DNA of 64,000 bases from Litorivita sp040371945 (lineage in GTDB: Bacteria > Pseudomonadota > Alphaproteobacteria > Rhodobacterales > Rhodobacteraceae): positions 992,001 through 1,056,000 of the forward strand of contig NZ_BAABWS010000001.1 of assembly GCF_040371945.1 (NCBI RefSeq). The letters run 5' to 3'. The position numbers and the translations under genes were made by a program. Below are positions 45,002 to 53,962 of this stretch, piece by piece (within the stretch, counting starts at the first letter, position 1; the number at the start of each line of letters is the position of its first letter). Below the pieces are notes generated by a model, which ran no database searches, was not told where the DNA came from, and worked only from the letters and a program-made list of their open reading frames with translations.

Positions 45002-45739
45002 TTAGTAATCAGGCTCCATGCCGTGGCCTTTGGCCCCCCAAAACTGGCACCAACGCCCGCAGGCATCAACGATATGGGCCTTGGCGACGGGGGTGTCGGG
45101 ATCAAACGGGTCGGGCGGCGCCCTTTGCCCGATGACATGCGGCACGCCGTTTTTGGCCGCATAGGACGCCGCACGCGCGCGCAGCCGCGTGCCGAATTCC
45201 GCCAAAGTATCAGGCCCCGCAGGTTGCCATGCGCGATCGCGCAAGGCCTTGGGCACCACGGCTTTGCAATCTTCCAAAAATGCCCCGCGAAACGAGGTCC
45301 GGTCCTGCCCCGATCCGGGCATGGCGCCATTGCTATAGACGGGCAAACCGTCGCTAGGCGGCAGCAGTTCCAACACGCGATAGCCTTGCATATCGCGGCG
45401 CAGGGCCTCGGGGTCTGTGCCCTCGCCAAAGGCGCCGCTGGCGATATGTTCGGACAGCCACGCATCGGCCTGCGCGTCTTGGCCGACCACAGGCGCGCCC
45501 AAACATTGATAGGCCGGCACGCTGATCTTTTGCAGTGCGGCAGCCAGATCTTGCGCGCTGCTCGGGACCGCGTCGCGGCCCAAAAGGCGGTCGGTCAAGC
45601 TGCGCTTGGGCGGCGCGAAATGGGCCAAGAGGGATTGCGGCAATCGCCCCGCCGCGACCTGAAAATGCCGCCAGATGTGCCAGAACTCTTCCTCTTTGCC
45701 AGCCTTCGGCTTGGCCAAAACGGTCATATCCAATCCCAT
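45002..45739 (-). CDS. Unknown protein inside a TRAP operon
   Basis: 245 aa, soluble, no signal peptide. Blocks: MGLDMTVLAKPKAGKEEEFWHIW, SVPAYQCLGAPVVGQDAQADAWL, MQGYRVLELLPPSDGLPVYSNG and IVDACGRWCQFWGAKGHGM split through the chain. I do not recognise the family. It lies 4 nt after dctM and 77 nt before the receptor gene, so it must be expressed with the transporter. Confidence 0.8.
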   Translation of the reverse strand: MGLDMTVLAKPKAGKEEEFWHIWRHFQVAAGRLPQSLLAHFAPPKRSLTDRLLGRDAVPSSAQDLAAALQKISVPAYQCLGAPVVGQDAQADAWLSEHIASGAFGEGTDPEALRRDMQGYRVLELLPPSDGLPVYSNGAMPGSGQDRTSFRGAFLEDCKAVVPKALRDRAWQPAGPDTLAEFGTRLRARAASYAAKNGVPHVIGQRAPPDPFDPDTPVAKAHIVDACGRWCQFWGAKGHGMEPDY

Positions 45740-45743
45740 CGCC

Positions 45744-47069
45744 TTACCTTCCGTACACGTAGTCGGGCAGCCAAGTGGCGATCTGCGGGAAGACCATCAC
45801 CAGCGCGAGCGCAAGAATCATCACCAACACGAAAGGCGTGATCGAGCCGTAGATATCCTTGAGCGTGATTTCAGGCGGCGCCATGGCGCGCATCAAGAAC
45901 AGGTTATAGCCGAAGGGCGGCGTCATATAGGCGATCTGCGTGGTCATCGTATAAAGGATCCCATACCAGATCAGATCAAAGCCCAGCGCGCCGACCAAGG
46001 GCACATAAAGCGGCGCGACGATCACCAACATCGCCGTATCGTCCAGAAATGTGCCCATGACGATGAAGCTGAGCTGCATCAGGATGAGGATCATCCACGG
46101 GCTCAGGTTCAGGCGCTCGGTGAAAACGCTCTCGATCGCCTTGACCGCGCCCAGCCCGTCGAACACCGCGCCAAAGGCGAGCGCCGCAAGGATGATCCAC
46201 ATGAACATGCACGAGATGGCCAGCGTCTGGCGCACCGAAGTCTCGAAGACCTCACGCGTCATCCGCCCTTTCAAAACCGCCGCCACAAAGGCCGCCAAGG
46301 CGCCAATGGCCGAGCTTTCCACCAAGGACGTATAGCCTTTGACAAAAGGCACCATCATCACCGCGAAAATAATGATCGGCAGCAAACCCGCGCGCAAAAG
46401 ACGCAGCTTTTCGGCGCGCGGGATATCGCGCTCTGCCGCGTCCAGAACCGGCCCGAGCGCGGGGTTCATACGGCAGCGAATGACGATATAGGCGATGAAC
46501 ATCGCCGCCATCATCAACCCCGGAAGCACCCCCGCCAGCCACAATTGCCCCACAGGTTGGCGCGCGATCATCGCATAAAGCACCAAAACCACCGAAGGCG
46601 GCACCAGAATGCCCAAACTCGATCCGGCTTGGATCACCCCCGTGACCATCCTCTTGTCATATCCGCGCTTCAAAAGTTCGGGCAAAGCAATGGTCGATCC
46701 GATCGCCATCCCCGCCACCGACAGGCCGTTCATCGCCGAAATCAACACCATCAACCCGATGGTGCCAATCGCCAATCCGCCCCGCAAACCGCCCATCCAG
46801 ACATGGAACATCTTGTATAGATCATCGGCGATTTTGCTCTCCGACAACACGTAGCCCATGAAAATGAACATCGGCAGGGTCAGCAGCGGATACCATTTCA
46901 TCAGCTTCATCGCCGCCGAAAACCCGAGATCATATCCCCCCCGATCGCCCCATAGAAACAGCGCCGCAATCACCGCGACAAAGCCGATGGCGCCGAACAC
47001 CCGCTGCCCCGTCAAAAGCATCAACATCATCGACGAGAACATCAAAATGGCGATCAATTCATAGGGCAT
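45744..47069 (-). CDS. TRAP transporter large permease (DctM)
   Basis: 441 aa with about 12 hydrophobic helices, the 12-TM DctM pore subunit. Family blocks: FMGYVLSESKIADDLY, GSSLGILVPPSVVLVLYA and GTFLDDTAMLVIVAPLYVPL. Its start overlaps the dctQ stop by 11 nt, so the two are translationally coupled. Confidence 0.95.
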   Translation of the reverse strand: MPYELIAILMFSSMMLMLLTGQRVFGAIGFVAVIAALFLWGDRGGYDLGFSAAMKLMKWYPLLTLPMFIFMGYVLSESKIADDLYKMFHVWMGGLRGGLAIGTIGLMVLISAMNGLSVAGMAIGSTIALPELLKRGYDKRMVTGVIQAGSSLGILVPPSVVLVLYAMIARQPVGQLWLAGVLPGLMMAAMFIAYIVIRCRMNPALGPVLDAAERDIPRAEKLRLLRAGLLPIIIFAVMMVPFVKGYTSLVESSAIGALAAFVAAVLKGRMTREVFETSVRQTLAISCMFMWIILAALAFGAVFDGLGAVKAIESVFTERLNLSPWMILILMQLSFIVMGTFLDDTAMLVIVAPLYVPLVGALGFDLIWYGILYTMTTQIAYMTPPFGYNLFLMRAMAPPEITLKDIYGSITPFVLVMILALALVMVFPQIATWLPDYVYGR

Positions 47070-47607
47070 CTGCGCGCTCCTCTTGGGGCGCGTCGCCCTC
47101 GAATTCCCACTGCCCGCACAGGCGCAGGATGTCTTTGGCCAGTTCCGACACCGCTTGCAGCAGCATCAAGAATATCCCGATGCACATGATCACCTTGATC
47201 GGCCACATATAGGGCCGCCATGCCGAGGGGCTGCGCTCTCCGCCGTATTTGAAGCTGTATTCGGTGCTGTCGATCCCGCCCTTGAGCAAGACGCCGAGAT
47301 AGAAGATCAAGAACAGCACCGTCAGGCAATCGACCATGGCTTTGCGCCGCGGGGTCCATTCGCCGTAAAGCAGGTCCATGCGCACATTGCTGCCCATCTG
47401 CAATGAATAGGGCCCGCCCAAAATATAATAGGCGACCATCGCGAATTGCGCCATCTCCAGCGTCCACAAGGACGGCAGGAAAAACGTCTTGGACACCGAG
47501 GACCACAGCAGGATGCCCATCATCACGAAGATGCCATACATCACCACGCGCCCGATCCGGTAATTCACCGCATCCACCACGCGGATATAGGCTTTCAAGG
47601 CTCTCAT
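47059..47607 (-). CDS. TRAP transporter small permease (DctQ)
   Basis: 182 aa with four membrane helices (about 20-42, 60-80, 100-120 and 140-160) typical of DctQ. WTLEMAQFAMVAYYILGGPYSLQMGSNVRMD is the conserved central region, cut here by its own length. It overlaps the amidohydrolase-like gene by four bases (ATGA). Confidence 0.9.
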   Translation of the reverse strand: MRALKAYIRVVDAVNYRIGRVVMYGIFVMMGILLWSSVSKTFFLPSLWTLEMAQFAMVAYYILGGPYSLQMGSNVRMDLLYGEWTPRRKAMVDCLTVLFLIFYLGVLLKGGIDSTEYSFKYGGERSPSAWRPYMWPIKVIMCIGIFLMLLQAVSELAKDILRLCGQWEFEGDAPQEERADAL

Positions 47608-48404
47608 TCCCGCTCCCCCTGCATCTGCGCCAAAGATGCCCCGCGCTCTTGGGCGATCTGCGTGCAGGCCGCGTCGATCATCGGGGCCAGCACAGCCGCC
47701 ATCGCCGCCGCCCGCGCTTCGGTGTCAATCAGATCGTTGCGGATCTCGATCATCACCGAGGCAAGCCCCGCCGATGTGGCATGCAGTTGCAAGCTGTGCA
47801 GCACGCCGTCGCTGGCATCATAGGGGGCATTGAGCGCCGCCTTCAATGCGGTGGTATTACGGGCCGCCGCCAGCATCACCTGCGCCATACGCGCATCTTG
47901 ATCGTGCAGCAGGCCAAGCTCGACCGCGCGCGGCGCGCCGTTGAACACCGGCGTGAAGCTGTGGATTGTCACAAGGCAGGGCGGCATATCCGCCGCGCCG
48001 CGCTCGGCGATCACCTCGCGCAGCAAGGATTGAAACGGCGCATAGACCGCCGCCGTGCGCGCGCGTTTTTCCGCCGCGCTCAAACCGCGATTTCCCGGCA
48101 CCTCGATGGCTTCGCTCTTGGCCGGAAAGGCGCTGGCGGCGTCTGGCGGGCGGTTGCAATCATAGACAAGACGCGAGATGCGAGAGGCAACCAAGGGCGC
48201 ATCCAAAAGCCGTGACAGCTCCACCGCCACATCGCGCGCGCCGATGTCCCATGCCGCATGGGACACCGCCCCCGCCGCATCCAGCCCCAGCCCCGCAAGG
48301 CTGGCCGGAATGAAGGCGCTGGCATGTTCGCACGCCAAAACCAGCGGCGCCGTGCCCGCGCGGTTGATCACTTCAGCAGCTTGCCCTTCAGCGGCCGTTA
48401 ACAT
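47604..48404 (-). CDS. N-formylglutamate amidohydrolase-like enzyme
   Basis: 266-aa FGase-domain protein: LACEHASAFIP (metal-binding His), SHAAWDIGARDV, and RLVYDCNRPPD. HutG-type members hydrolyse N-formylglutamate, but no hut genes are present. In this operon it may hydrolyse a gamma-glutamyl amide, releasing glutamate; that is inference. First gene of the leftward operon, divergent from the RpiR regulator. Confidence 0.88.
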   Translation of the reverse strand: MLTAAEGQAAEVINRAGTAPLVLACEHASAFIPASLAGLGLDAAGAVSHAAWDIGARDVAVELSRLLDAPLVASRISRLVYDCNRPPDAASAFPAKSEAIEVPGNRGLSAAEKRARTAAVYAPFQSLLREVIAERGAADMPPCLVTIHSFTPVFNGAPRAVELGLLHDQDARMAQVMLAAARNTTALKAALNAPYDASDGVLHSLQLHATSAGLASVMIEIRNDLIDTEARAAAMAAVLAPMIDAACTQIAQERGASLAQMQGERE

Positions 48405-48576
48405 GCGCGCGCCCTATCCCCCGTCCGATGCCGCGCCGCACGCAGGACGAAAATCCCGCGCGCAACGCGCCTTTGTAAAACAAACTACAGAGCCATAACT
48501 TCTGTCAACTTTATTTCTATAGACCTTTCTTTTGGCCCGCCCTAACCTAACCCCAAGACAAGAGGACAGCCTAAAA

Positions 48577-49446
48577 ATGCAGCACCCCGCGCCCCTCGTA
48601 AAAGACCGACTGCACGGCGGGATGGAGACGCTCACCCCCTCCGAGCGCCGCGTTGCCTCGGCGCTTTTGACCGATTATCCGGTGGCCGGATTGCAATCGA
48701 TCACCAAACTGGCCCTGCAAGCCGAAGTCAGCACCCCGACGGTGATCCGCATGGCGCGCAAGCTGGGCTTTGACGGCTTTCCCGACCTGCAAGGCGCGCT
48801 GCGCGGCGAGGTCGCCGACCAGATCAAAAAGCCGATGTCGAAACATGCGGGCGCGCAGGCGGGCCGCCCCGAAGGCCATACCATCGCGCGCTTCTCGGAG
48901 GCGGTTTTTGCCAATCTCGGCCACACATTGGAGCGGCTCGACACCGCGACCTTCGACGCCGTTGCCGAACTCTTGGCCGATCCGGCGCGCAGCCTCTATC
49001 TCGCGGGCGGGCGCATCACCCGCTCCAACGCCGATTACCTGTTCAACCACCTGCAAATCATCCGCCCCGATGTGACGCTTTTGGGCCAATCGGCCAATGT
49101 CTGGCCGCAGTATCTGCTCGATATGGATGCGCAATCGGTGCTGATCGTCTTTGACATCCGCCGCTACGAAAAAGACCTGCACAAACTGGCGCAGCTTGCC
49201 AAATCGCGCGGCGCGCGGCTGGTCCTGTTTACCGATCAATGGAGCAGCCCGATCGCCGCCGAGGCCGATTACCTCTTTAACGCCATGGTCGAAGCACCCT
49301 CGAGTTGGGACAGCACGATTGCCATCATGTTGATCGTCGAGGCTCTGGTCGCCGAGGTGCAAAGCAAGGGCTGGGAAAAATCCGCCGAAAGGATCGAAGA
49401 GCTGGAATCCATGTTCTCGGCCACGCGGCTTTTTCGCAACTTCTAG
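48577..49446 (+). CDS. RpiR/MurR-family regulator
   Basis: 289 aa from ATG 48577. N-terminal HTH_6 (about 15-85; SITKLALQAEVSTPTVIRMARKL split) and a C-terminal SIS domain (about 125-260) that in this family binds phosphosugars or other small ligands. It is divergent from the TRAP/amidohydrolase operon with 172 nt between starts and most likely controls it. Confidence 0.92.
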   Translation: MQHPAPLVKDRLHGGMETLTPSERRVASALLTDYPVAGLQSITKLALQAEVSTPTVIRMARKLGFDGFPDLQGALRGEVADQIKKPMSKHAGAQAGRPEGHTIARFSEAVFANLGHTLERLDTATFDAVAELLADPARSLYLAGGRITRSNADYLFNHLQIIRPDVTLLGQSANVWPQYLLDMDAQSVLIVFDIRRYEKDLHKLAQLAKSRGARLVLFTDQWSSPIAAEADYLFNAMVEAPSSWDSTIAIMLIVEALVAEVQSKGWEKSAERIEELESMFSATRLFRNF

Positions 49447-49520
49447 GGCGGATTTCGCGCGCCGCGCTCTGGACAATCGCCCGCGCCCCCGCCTTGATAG
49501 CGCAAGGAGGAGACCCGACC

Positions 49521-49997
49521 ATGACCCAAACGCCCTTTGTGCCCGCCCCGCGCCTGTCGCATGTCAGCGACCTTTTTGTCAGCGTCGATAAATTCCGCGA
49601 GATGGGCACCGCCCGCGCCGGTCACCGCCGGATCATCCCGATCATCGGCGGCGAGGCCAAAGGCCCGCGCCTGAACGGCAAAATCCTCAACCTCGGCGCC
49701 GATTGGCAAACCATCTGGGCCAATGGCGTGGCGGAGCTTGAGGCGCGCTATGCCGTCGAAACCCATGACGGCGCCACGGTCGAGATTTGCAATTACGGCT
49801 ATCGCCACGGCCCCAAAGAGGTGCTCGACGCCATCGCCCGCGGCGAAGAGGTCGCGCCGGATCAATATTACATGCGCACCCAAGCACGGCTTGAAACCGG
49901 CGATCCGCGCTATGAGTGGATGAACAAGACGCTGTTTATCGGCAATGGCGCGCGCCGCGCCAATCAGGTGGTGATCTCGCTCTACGCGATGGAGTAG
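49521..49997 (+). CDS. DUF3237-domain protein
   Basis: 158 aa, beta-barrel DUF3237 fold: RIIPIIGGEAKGPRLNGKI, LGADWQTIW and IGNGARRANQVVISLYA. Biochemical role unknown; relatives occur in aromatic and small-molecule catabolic loci. AAGGAGGAG ribosome-binding site. 74 nt after the RpiR gene on the same strand, so probably part of the same locus. Confidence 0.88.
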   Translation: MTQTPFVPAPRLSHVSDLFVSVDKFREMGTARAGHRRIIPIIGGEAKGPRLNGKILNLGADWQTIWANGVAELEARYAVETHDGATVEICNYGYRHGPKEVLDAIARGEEVAPDQYYMRTQARLETGDPRYEWMNKTLFIGNGARRANQVVISLYAME

Positions 49998-50049
49998 CCG
50001 CAAGCAGAGACCTTGCCGCCCGATTGGGGCGCGGGGCCTTGCGGACAGG

Positions 50050-51003
50050 TCAATAGGTGATGGTGACGATCACGCTGTCGGTATAAACGCCGATGCTGGG
50101 CGTTTGGCCCGCGTGGATACGGCCATAGACGGTAAAGGCATTGTTGGTGCCGGTCCCCGTGCCCGTTGCCATCGATCCGGGTAAATTACCCCAAGGCATC
50201 ACCCGCGCACCATCACGGTAAAGACCATAGCTAAGCGTATCGACCCCGTTGCGCATCTGGCGCATCGCGGGGTCCGCGCCCCCGCCCCCACCCATCCCCA
50301 GCCCGATCGTATAGCTGGTGTCAGAGGTGCAGCGCACATTGATCGTCGCCGTCTCATCCACCACGCGGTCCAGACTGCGACCAATCGAGCCAAAGCTCAG
50401 CGATGTCACATCCAACTCGCAGCTTGGCACAACCTGCGCCGAGACGGTAAACGGCGGCACGCTGGCTTGGTGGTCATTGAGCAAGGTGCAACTGGTCAAA
50501 CTGCCGTAATCCATCGAAATATTGGCATCGCCGGAAAAATCGGAACGATAAAGCCCGCTGCCGACAGAGACGCTGCTGGCGGTGATATCGGCAAAGATCG
50601 GAACGGTGTTCGAGCCGCTTCCAAGCAAGGTGACAACCGGCACGTAAAGCACGTTGAGCGTGCCGAATGTCGCCCCGTTGCCCAAGGGGCGCAGCTCGTA
50701 GGCCAAACCCGCCCCGTCTCCGCGCCGCATATAGCGCGGCGCATTGTTCGATCCGGCCCCGCCACTGCCCGCGCCAAAGCGCAAACACACGCCCACCACA
50801 TCGAGCAGCGCGCCGCTGCACGAGACCGTCACCGTGCCCGAGGTTTGATTGACGGCGCCAGCCCTGACGCTGACCGAGCCAAAGTTGATATTGCTTATGC
50901 TCGCGCGGCAATCGAGCGCCTTGGCCGCCTGCGGCAGCGCCGCGAGAAGCATCGCAAAGCCACATGCCATCACGCCCCTATGAAGCCAGTGTCTCATTTG
51001 CAT
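50050..51003 (-). CDS. Two-domain spore coat U (SCPU) protein, likely pilus tip
   Basis: 317 aa. Signal peptide (cleavage near AAKA), then two tandem SCPU domains (about 30-175 and 185-315). Each starts with a Cys-bearing strand (DCRASISNINFGSVSV and SCELDVTSLSFGSIG) and ends with the YGRIHAGQTPSIGVYTD type of donor-strand region. The start is ATG 51003 or 50997; both overlap the usher stop. As the last gene of the operon with two domains, it is probably the tip adhesin. Confidence 0.88.
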   Translation of the reverse strand: MQMRHWLHRGVMACGFAMLLAALPQAAKALDCRASISNINFGSVSVRAGAVNQTSGTVTVSCSGALLDVVGVCLRFGAGSGGAGSNNAPRYMRRGDGAGLAYELRPLGNGATFGTLNVLYVPVVTLLGSGSNTVPIFADITASSVSVGSGLYRSDFSGDANISMDYGSLTSCTLLNDHQASVPPFTVSAQVVPSCELDVTSLSFGSIGRSLDRVVDETATINVRCTSDTSYTIGLGMGGGGGADPAMRQMRNGVDTLSYGLYRDGARVMPWGNLPGSMATGTGTGTNNAFTVYGRIHAGQTPSIGVYTDSVIVTITY

Positions 51004-53411
51004 ATCACCGGATCGATCTGGTCTTGGGTCGCTTCGGTCGCCTCGAAGTTAAACACCACCGTGCACGGCCCGCGCGGCGTGTCGAATTTCAAAACATTGC
51101 GCCCTTTGACATCTTCGAGCCACGCCAATCCGTCATAGCCGACATAGGTTTCTTCCTTTTGCCCGTTGAGATAGCCATAGGTCCCTGCCGGAAGGAAACT
51201 GCCATCGGGGTAACGCAACACCACCAATACATTCGGCCGCACGCTGCCTTTGAAATCGACCAATGCGCCGGAGCGGCGCGCGGGCACCACCTCCATCGCC
51301 GTCGCCCCGATCGAGGCCGTGTCATCCAGATCATTGACGTTGATCGACACGCGGTTGCGCCGGTGTGACGACATGCCTGGCACCAGGGCTTTGCCGCGCG
51401 CATCGGTCCATGTGACGATGCGGTTTTGCAAATAGACCGGCACTTCGGGAATGCCCAGATCGACCACGGCAAAGCTGTCGGAGACGGTATTGCCCGCCGC
51501 CAGAGCTCCGCCCGTCATGACCACGGCCCCCTCGAAACTGCCGCGCGCATAGGTGCCGCCGCCGCCGGTTTGCACCTCGACGCCCGCCTTGCCATAGCGG
51601 CTGCGATAATCGCCGCGCCCCGATGCCAAAAGCCGCCCCTCTTGCCCCTCAAGCTGCAATCCGTAACCGTAATCGCCCGTCTTCTCGCCCAAGGGACGGG
51701 CCACAAACAGGTTGCTCGACGCCTTTCCGGTATAGTCCTTGCCCGCATTCGCGCGCACATAGGTCCGGTTGCCCAATGACATCGACAGGCTCAGCGACAC
51801 GGTGGATTCCTCGGTGCGCAGATTGCGCGAGCCGCTGAAGTTGACCGACCCGCGCCCGTCATTGATCGACATGCCAAAAGAGGCCGATGCCAGCAGATCG
51901 TCGGAATTGGCCCGCCGCGCATGCACCATGCTCAGCCCCAGTTTACGGTCCGATTTCGGCACCGGAATGGCGAGGCTAAAGACATCAAGCGCGGTCGGAA
52001 ACTCGAGCAAGGACCCCTCTGCCGCAAGATTGCCCGCGCCCAGATAATCCACCCCCGTCGCATAGGCCAGATCGGCAAACCCCTCCTGAGCGCGCATGGC
52101 GTTAAGGTTGATATCCACCGCGCCGATGGAGGTGCGCAGATTGGTTTGCAAGAATTTCGCCGATTGGTCCTGATACTGGCTGGCCCCTGCGGTGAGCGAC
52201 AGTTCGGCCATATTGAACGGCACCACATTGAGACCCAGCGACGCCATCTTGAGATCGCTTTTGCCCTCGACATGGGTTTCGAGCGTCATATTGCGCGTCA
52301 ACCCGTAGCGCAGGCTGCCCGAATAGGCGAGATCGTCGCCATAATTGTTGCTCTCAAGCCCGTAGGCTTGACGCGCATAGCCCATTTCGAACGAATAATC
52401 CGCAACCCCCTTTTTGAGCAGGTTTTGCGACGCGAAGAACGACACATTCTGTTTGCGCGCGCGTCCCAATTCGTCGCGCACCACGATCACCGCATCGCCC
52501 GATCCCGAATAGATCGGCAAATCCTCGATCCGGAACGGCCCGCTGTCCACCGAGGCGCTATATGCGCGGTTGTTTTCGATAAACACATCGACCGTCGATG
52601 GCACCGCCGCCGCGCCCGAATAGGACAATAGCTGCTCGGTGACGATATCGCTGCGCAGGCTGAAATCACGGCGTATCTGCAGCCCGCCCAACCGGACCGG
52701 CCGCGTCCATGACAGGCCCGAGGTGGTCACATCTCCCGCCGAAAACGTCAGCGCCTTACCGGCGTGGCTGATGTCGTAGCGCGTCTCGTAGCGGGTAAAA
52801 TCGCCGCCGCCCCCTGCTGCCGTATCGCTATACCGGTAGGCCCCTGTCGTGCTGAGCGTGCCGTAGGGGCTGAAGAGCCAGCCGTCCAAACTGGCGGTGA
52901 AGCTGTTGAAACCAAAGGCATTGTCATTGCCCGACGTGCCGAAATCCGCGCCCAGCGCATAGTTGAGCACAAGGCCGGTGCTCTCTTGGGCCTCGATATG
53001 CTCGGGGCGCCGCGCCGCCGATTGCACCTTGGGCAAGAGCGCCGAATTGGGGACGGTGATGATGATCTGCTGCCCGTCGGGATCATATTGAAACGCCAAA
53101 CCGGGGATCGTGTCGAGATAGACGCGCGGTTTGACCAAGCTGGGTGCCTTGAGGCCGATTTCGGTCAATTCGCCGCGTTTGATCGACAGGCGGCTCTCGG
53201 CCGGATGCGCCATAAATTGCGCCACCAATCCGGTGTCTTGCCCGTTGATCTTGACCGCCAGAAACAAAGGCGTGCCTTCGCCAAGCACCGCCAGCGGATC
53301 AGGCACAGAGGCCGTAATATCAAGCGTGGTGCTTGCCGTTTGCGCCGCTGCCGCCACGGGCAAAACACCCGTGCCAAGCAAAGTCAAAGCAAGCGCTTTC
53401 GCGAGTGTCAT
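50994..53411 (-). CDS. Outer-membrane usher of SCPU-type chaperone/usher pilus
   Basis: 805 aa. Signal peptide, N-terminal periplasmic domain (about 25-125), a beta-barrel core (about 140-650; SYSGAAAVPSTVDVFIENN and GSGDAVIVVRDELGRAR mark the plug region), and C-terminal domains with VDLGIPEVPVYLQN and LPAGTYGYLNGQKEETYVG. Secretes and polymerises subunits across the outer membrane. Lies between the chaperone and the tip gene, as usual. Confidence 0.92.
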   Translation of the reverse strand: MTLAKALALTLLGTGVLPVAAAAQTASTTLDITASVPDPLAVLGEGTPLFLAVKINGQDTGLVAQFMAHPAESRLSIKRGELTEIGLKAPSLVKPRVYLDTIPGLAFQYDPDGQQIIITVPNSALLPKVQSAARRPEHIEAQESTGLVLNYALGADFGTSGNDNAFGFNSFTASLDGWLFSPYGTLSTTGAYRYSDTAAGGGGDFTRYETRYDISHAGKALTFSAGDVTTSGLSWTRPVRLGGLQIRRDFSLRSDIVTEQLLSYSGAAAVPSTVDVFIENNRAYSASVDSGPFRIEDLPIYSGSGDAVIVVRDELGRARKQNVSFFASQNLLKKGVADYSFEMGYARQAYGLESNNYGDDLAYSGSLRYGLTRNMTLETHVEGKSDLKMASLGLNVVPFNMAELSLTAGASQYQDQSAKFLQTNLRTSIGAVDINLNAMRAQEGFADLAYATGVDYLGAGNLAAEGSLLEFPTALDVFSLAIPVPKSDRKLGLSMVHARRANSDDLLASASFGMSINDGRGSVNFSGSRNLRTEESTVSLSLSMSLGNRTYVRANAGKDYTGKASSNLFVARPLGEKTGDYGYGLQLEGQEGRLLASGRGDYRSRYGKAGVEVQTGGGGTYARGSFEGAVVMTGGALAAGNTVSDSFAVVDLGIPEVPVYLQNRIVTWTDARGKALVPGMSSHRRNRVSINVNDLDDTASIGATAMEVVPARRSGALVDFKGSVRPNVLVVLRYPDGSFLPAGTYGYLNGQKEETYVGYDGLAWLEDVKGRNVLKFDTPRGPCTVVFNFEATEATQDQIDPVICK

Positions 53412-53480
53412 GTTTCAACCCCTAATAGCTGATGGGTCAGCCGTAGAAGTATGGTGGGCCGACCCCGTCCGAGAACGTCG

Positions 53481-53927
53481 TCAGGAATTGAAACACATCG
53501 GAACCGAATGACGGACCTGAAGCTTCACGGCTTGGCCGCTTTGCTCCTTGCCTGGCAAACGGTCCACCAAAACGCGATAGCATTCGCGCCCGCGCACGGG
53601 GCGCTTGTTGACGCGCACCAACCGCACGGTCAACTCTTGGCGCGGATTGAGCCGCGCCACCGGCGGGCTGACCACGACATCACGGGTCGGAGTGGCTTTG
53701 GCCGGATCTTGTCCCTCGCGCCATTTGAGAACGCGCATTTGCAGCACCGAGGCCTGTTTGCCCCCTGCCTTCACGGTCAAAGTGGTTTGATTGGACGCCT
53801 GCACGTTCAGCCGCGTGGGCGAGACGGTCAGGCTATCGGCCTGCAGGGGCGCGGCGGCGCCCCCACATAGGAGTATTGCGCTCAAAAGAGCACTAAGAAC
53901 GGGTCTGCGTCTGCTCGACTTAGACAT
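53481..53927 (-). CDS. Pilus chaperone, single-domain (truncated?)
   Basis: 148 aa: signal peptide (cleavage after LQA) and one PapD-like domain. SPTRLNV has the Arg, and QAVKLQVRHSVPM the G1 strand with Lys, of the usual subunit-binding cleft. PapD-type chaperones are about 230-250 aa with two Ig domains; here the protein stops right after G1. Only 69 nt remain before the usher, too few for the second domain. It could be a natural short form or an internal deletion. Confidence 0.85.
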   Translation of the reverse strand: MSKSSRRRPVLSALLSAILLCGGAAAPLQADSLTVSPTRLNVQASNQTTLTVKAGGKQASVLQMRVLKWREGQDPAKATPTRDVVVSPPVARLNPRQELTVRLVRVNKRPVRGRECYRVLVDRLPGKEQSGQAVKLQVRHSVPMCFNS

Positions 53928-53962
53928 GGGTTTTCCCCTTGTATTGCCTCTGGCCCCTGATC

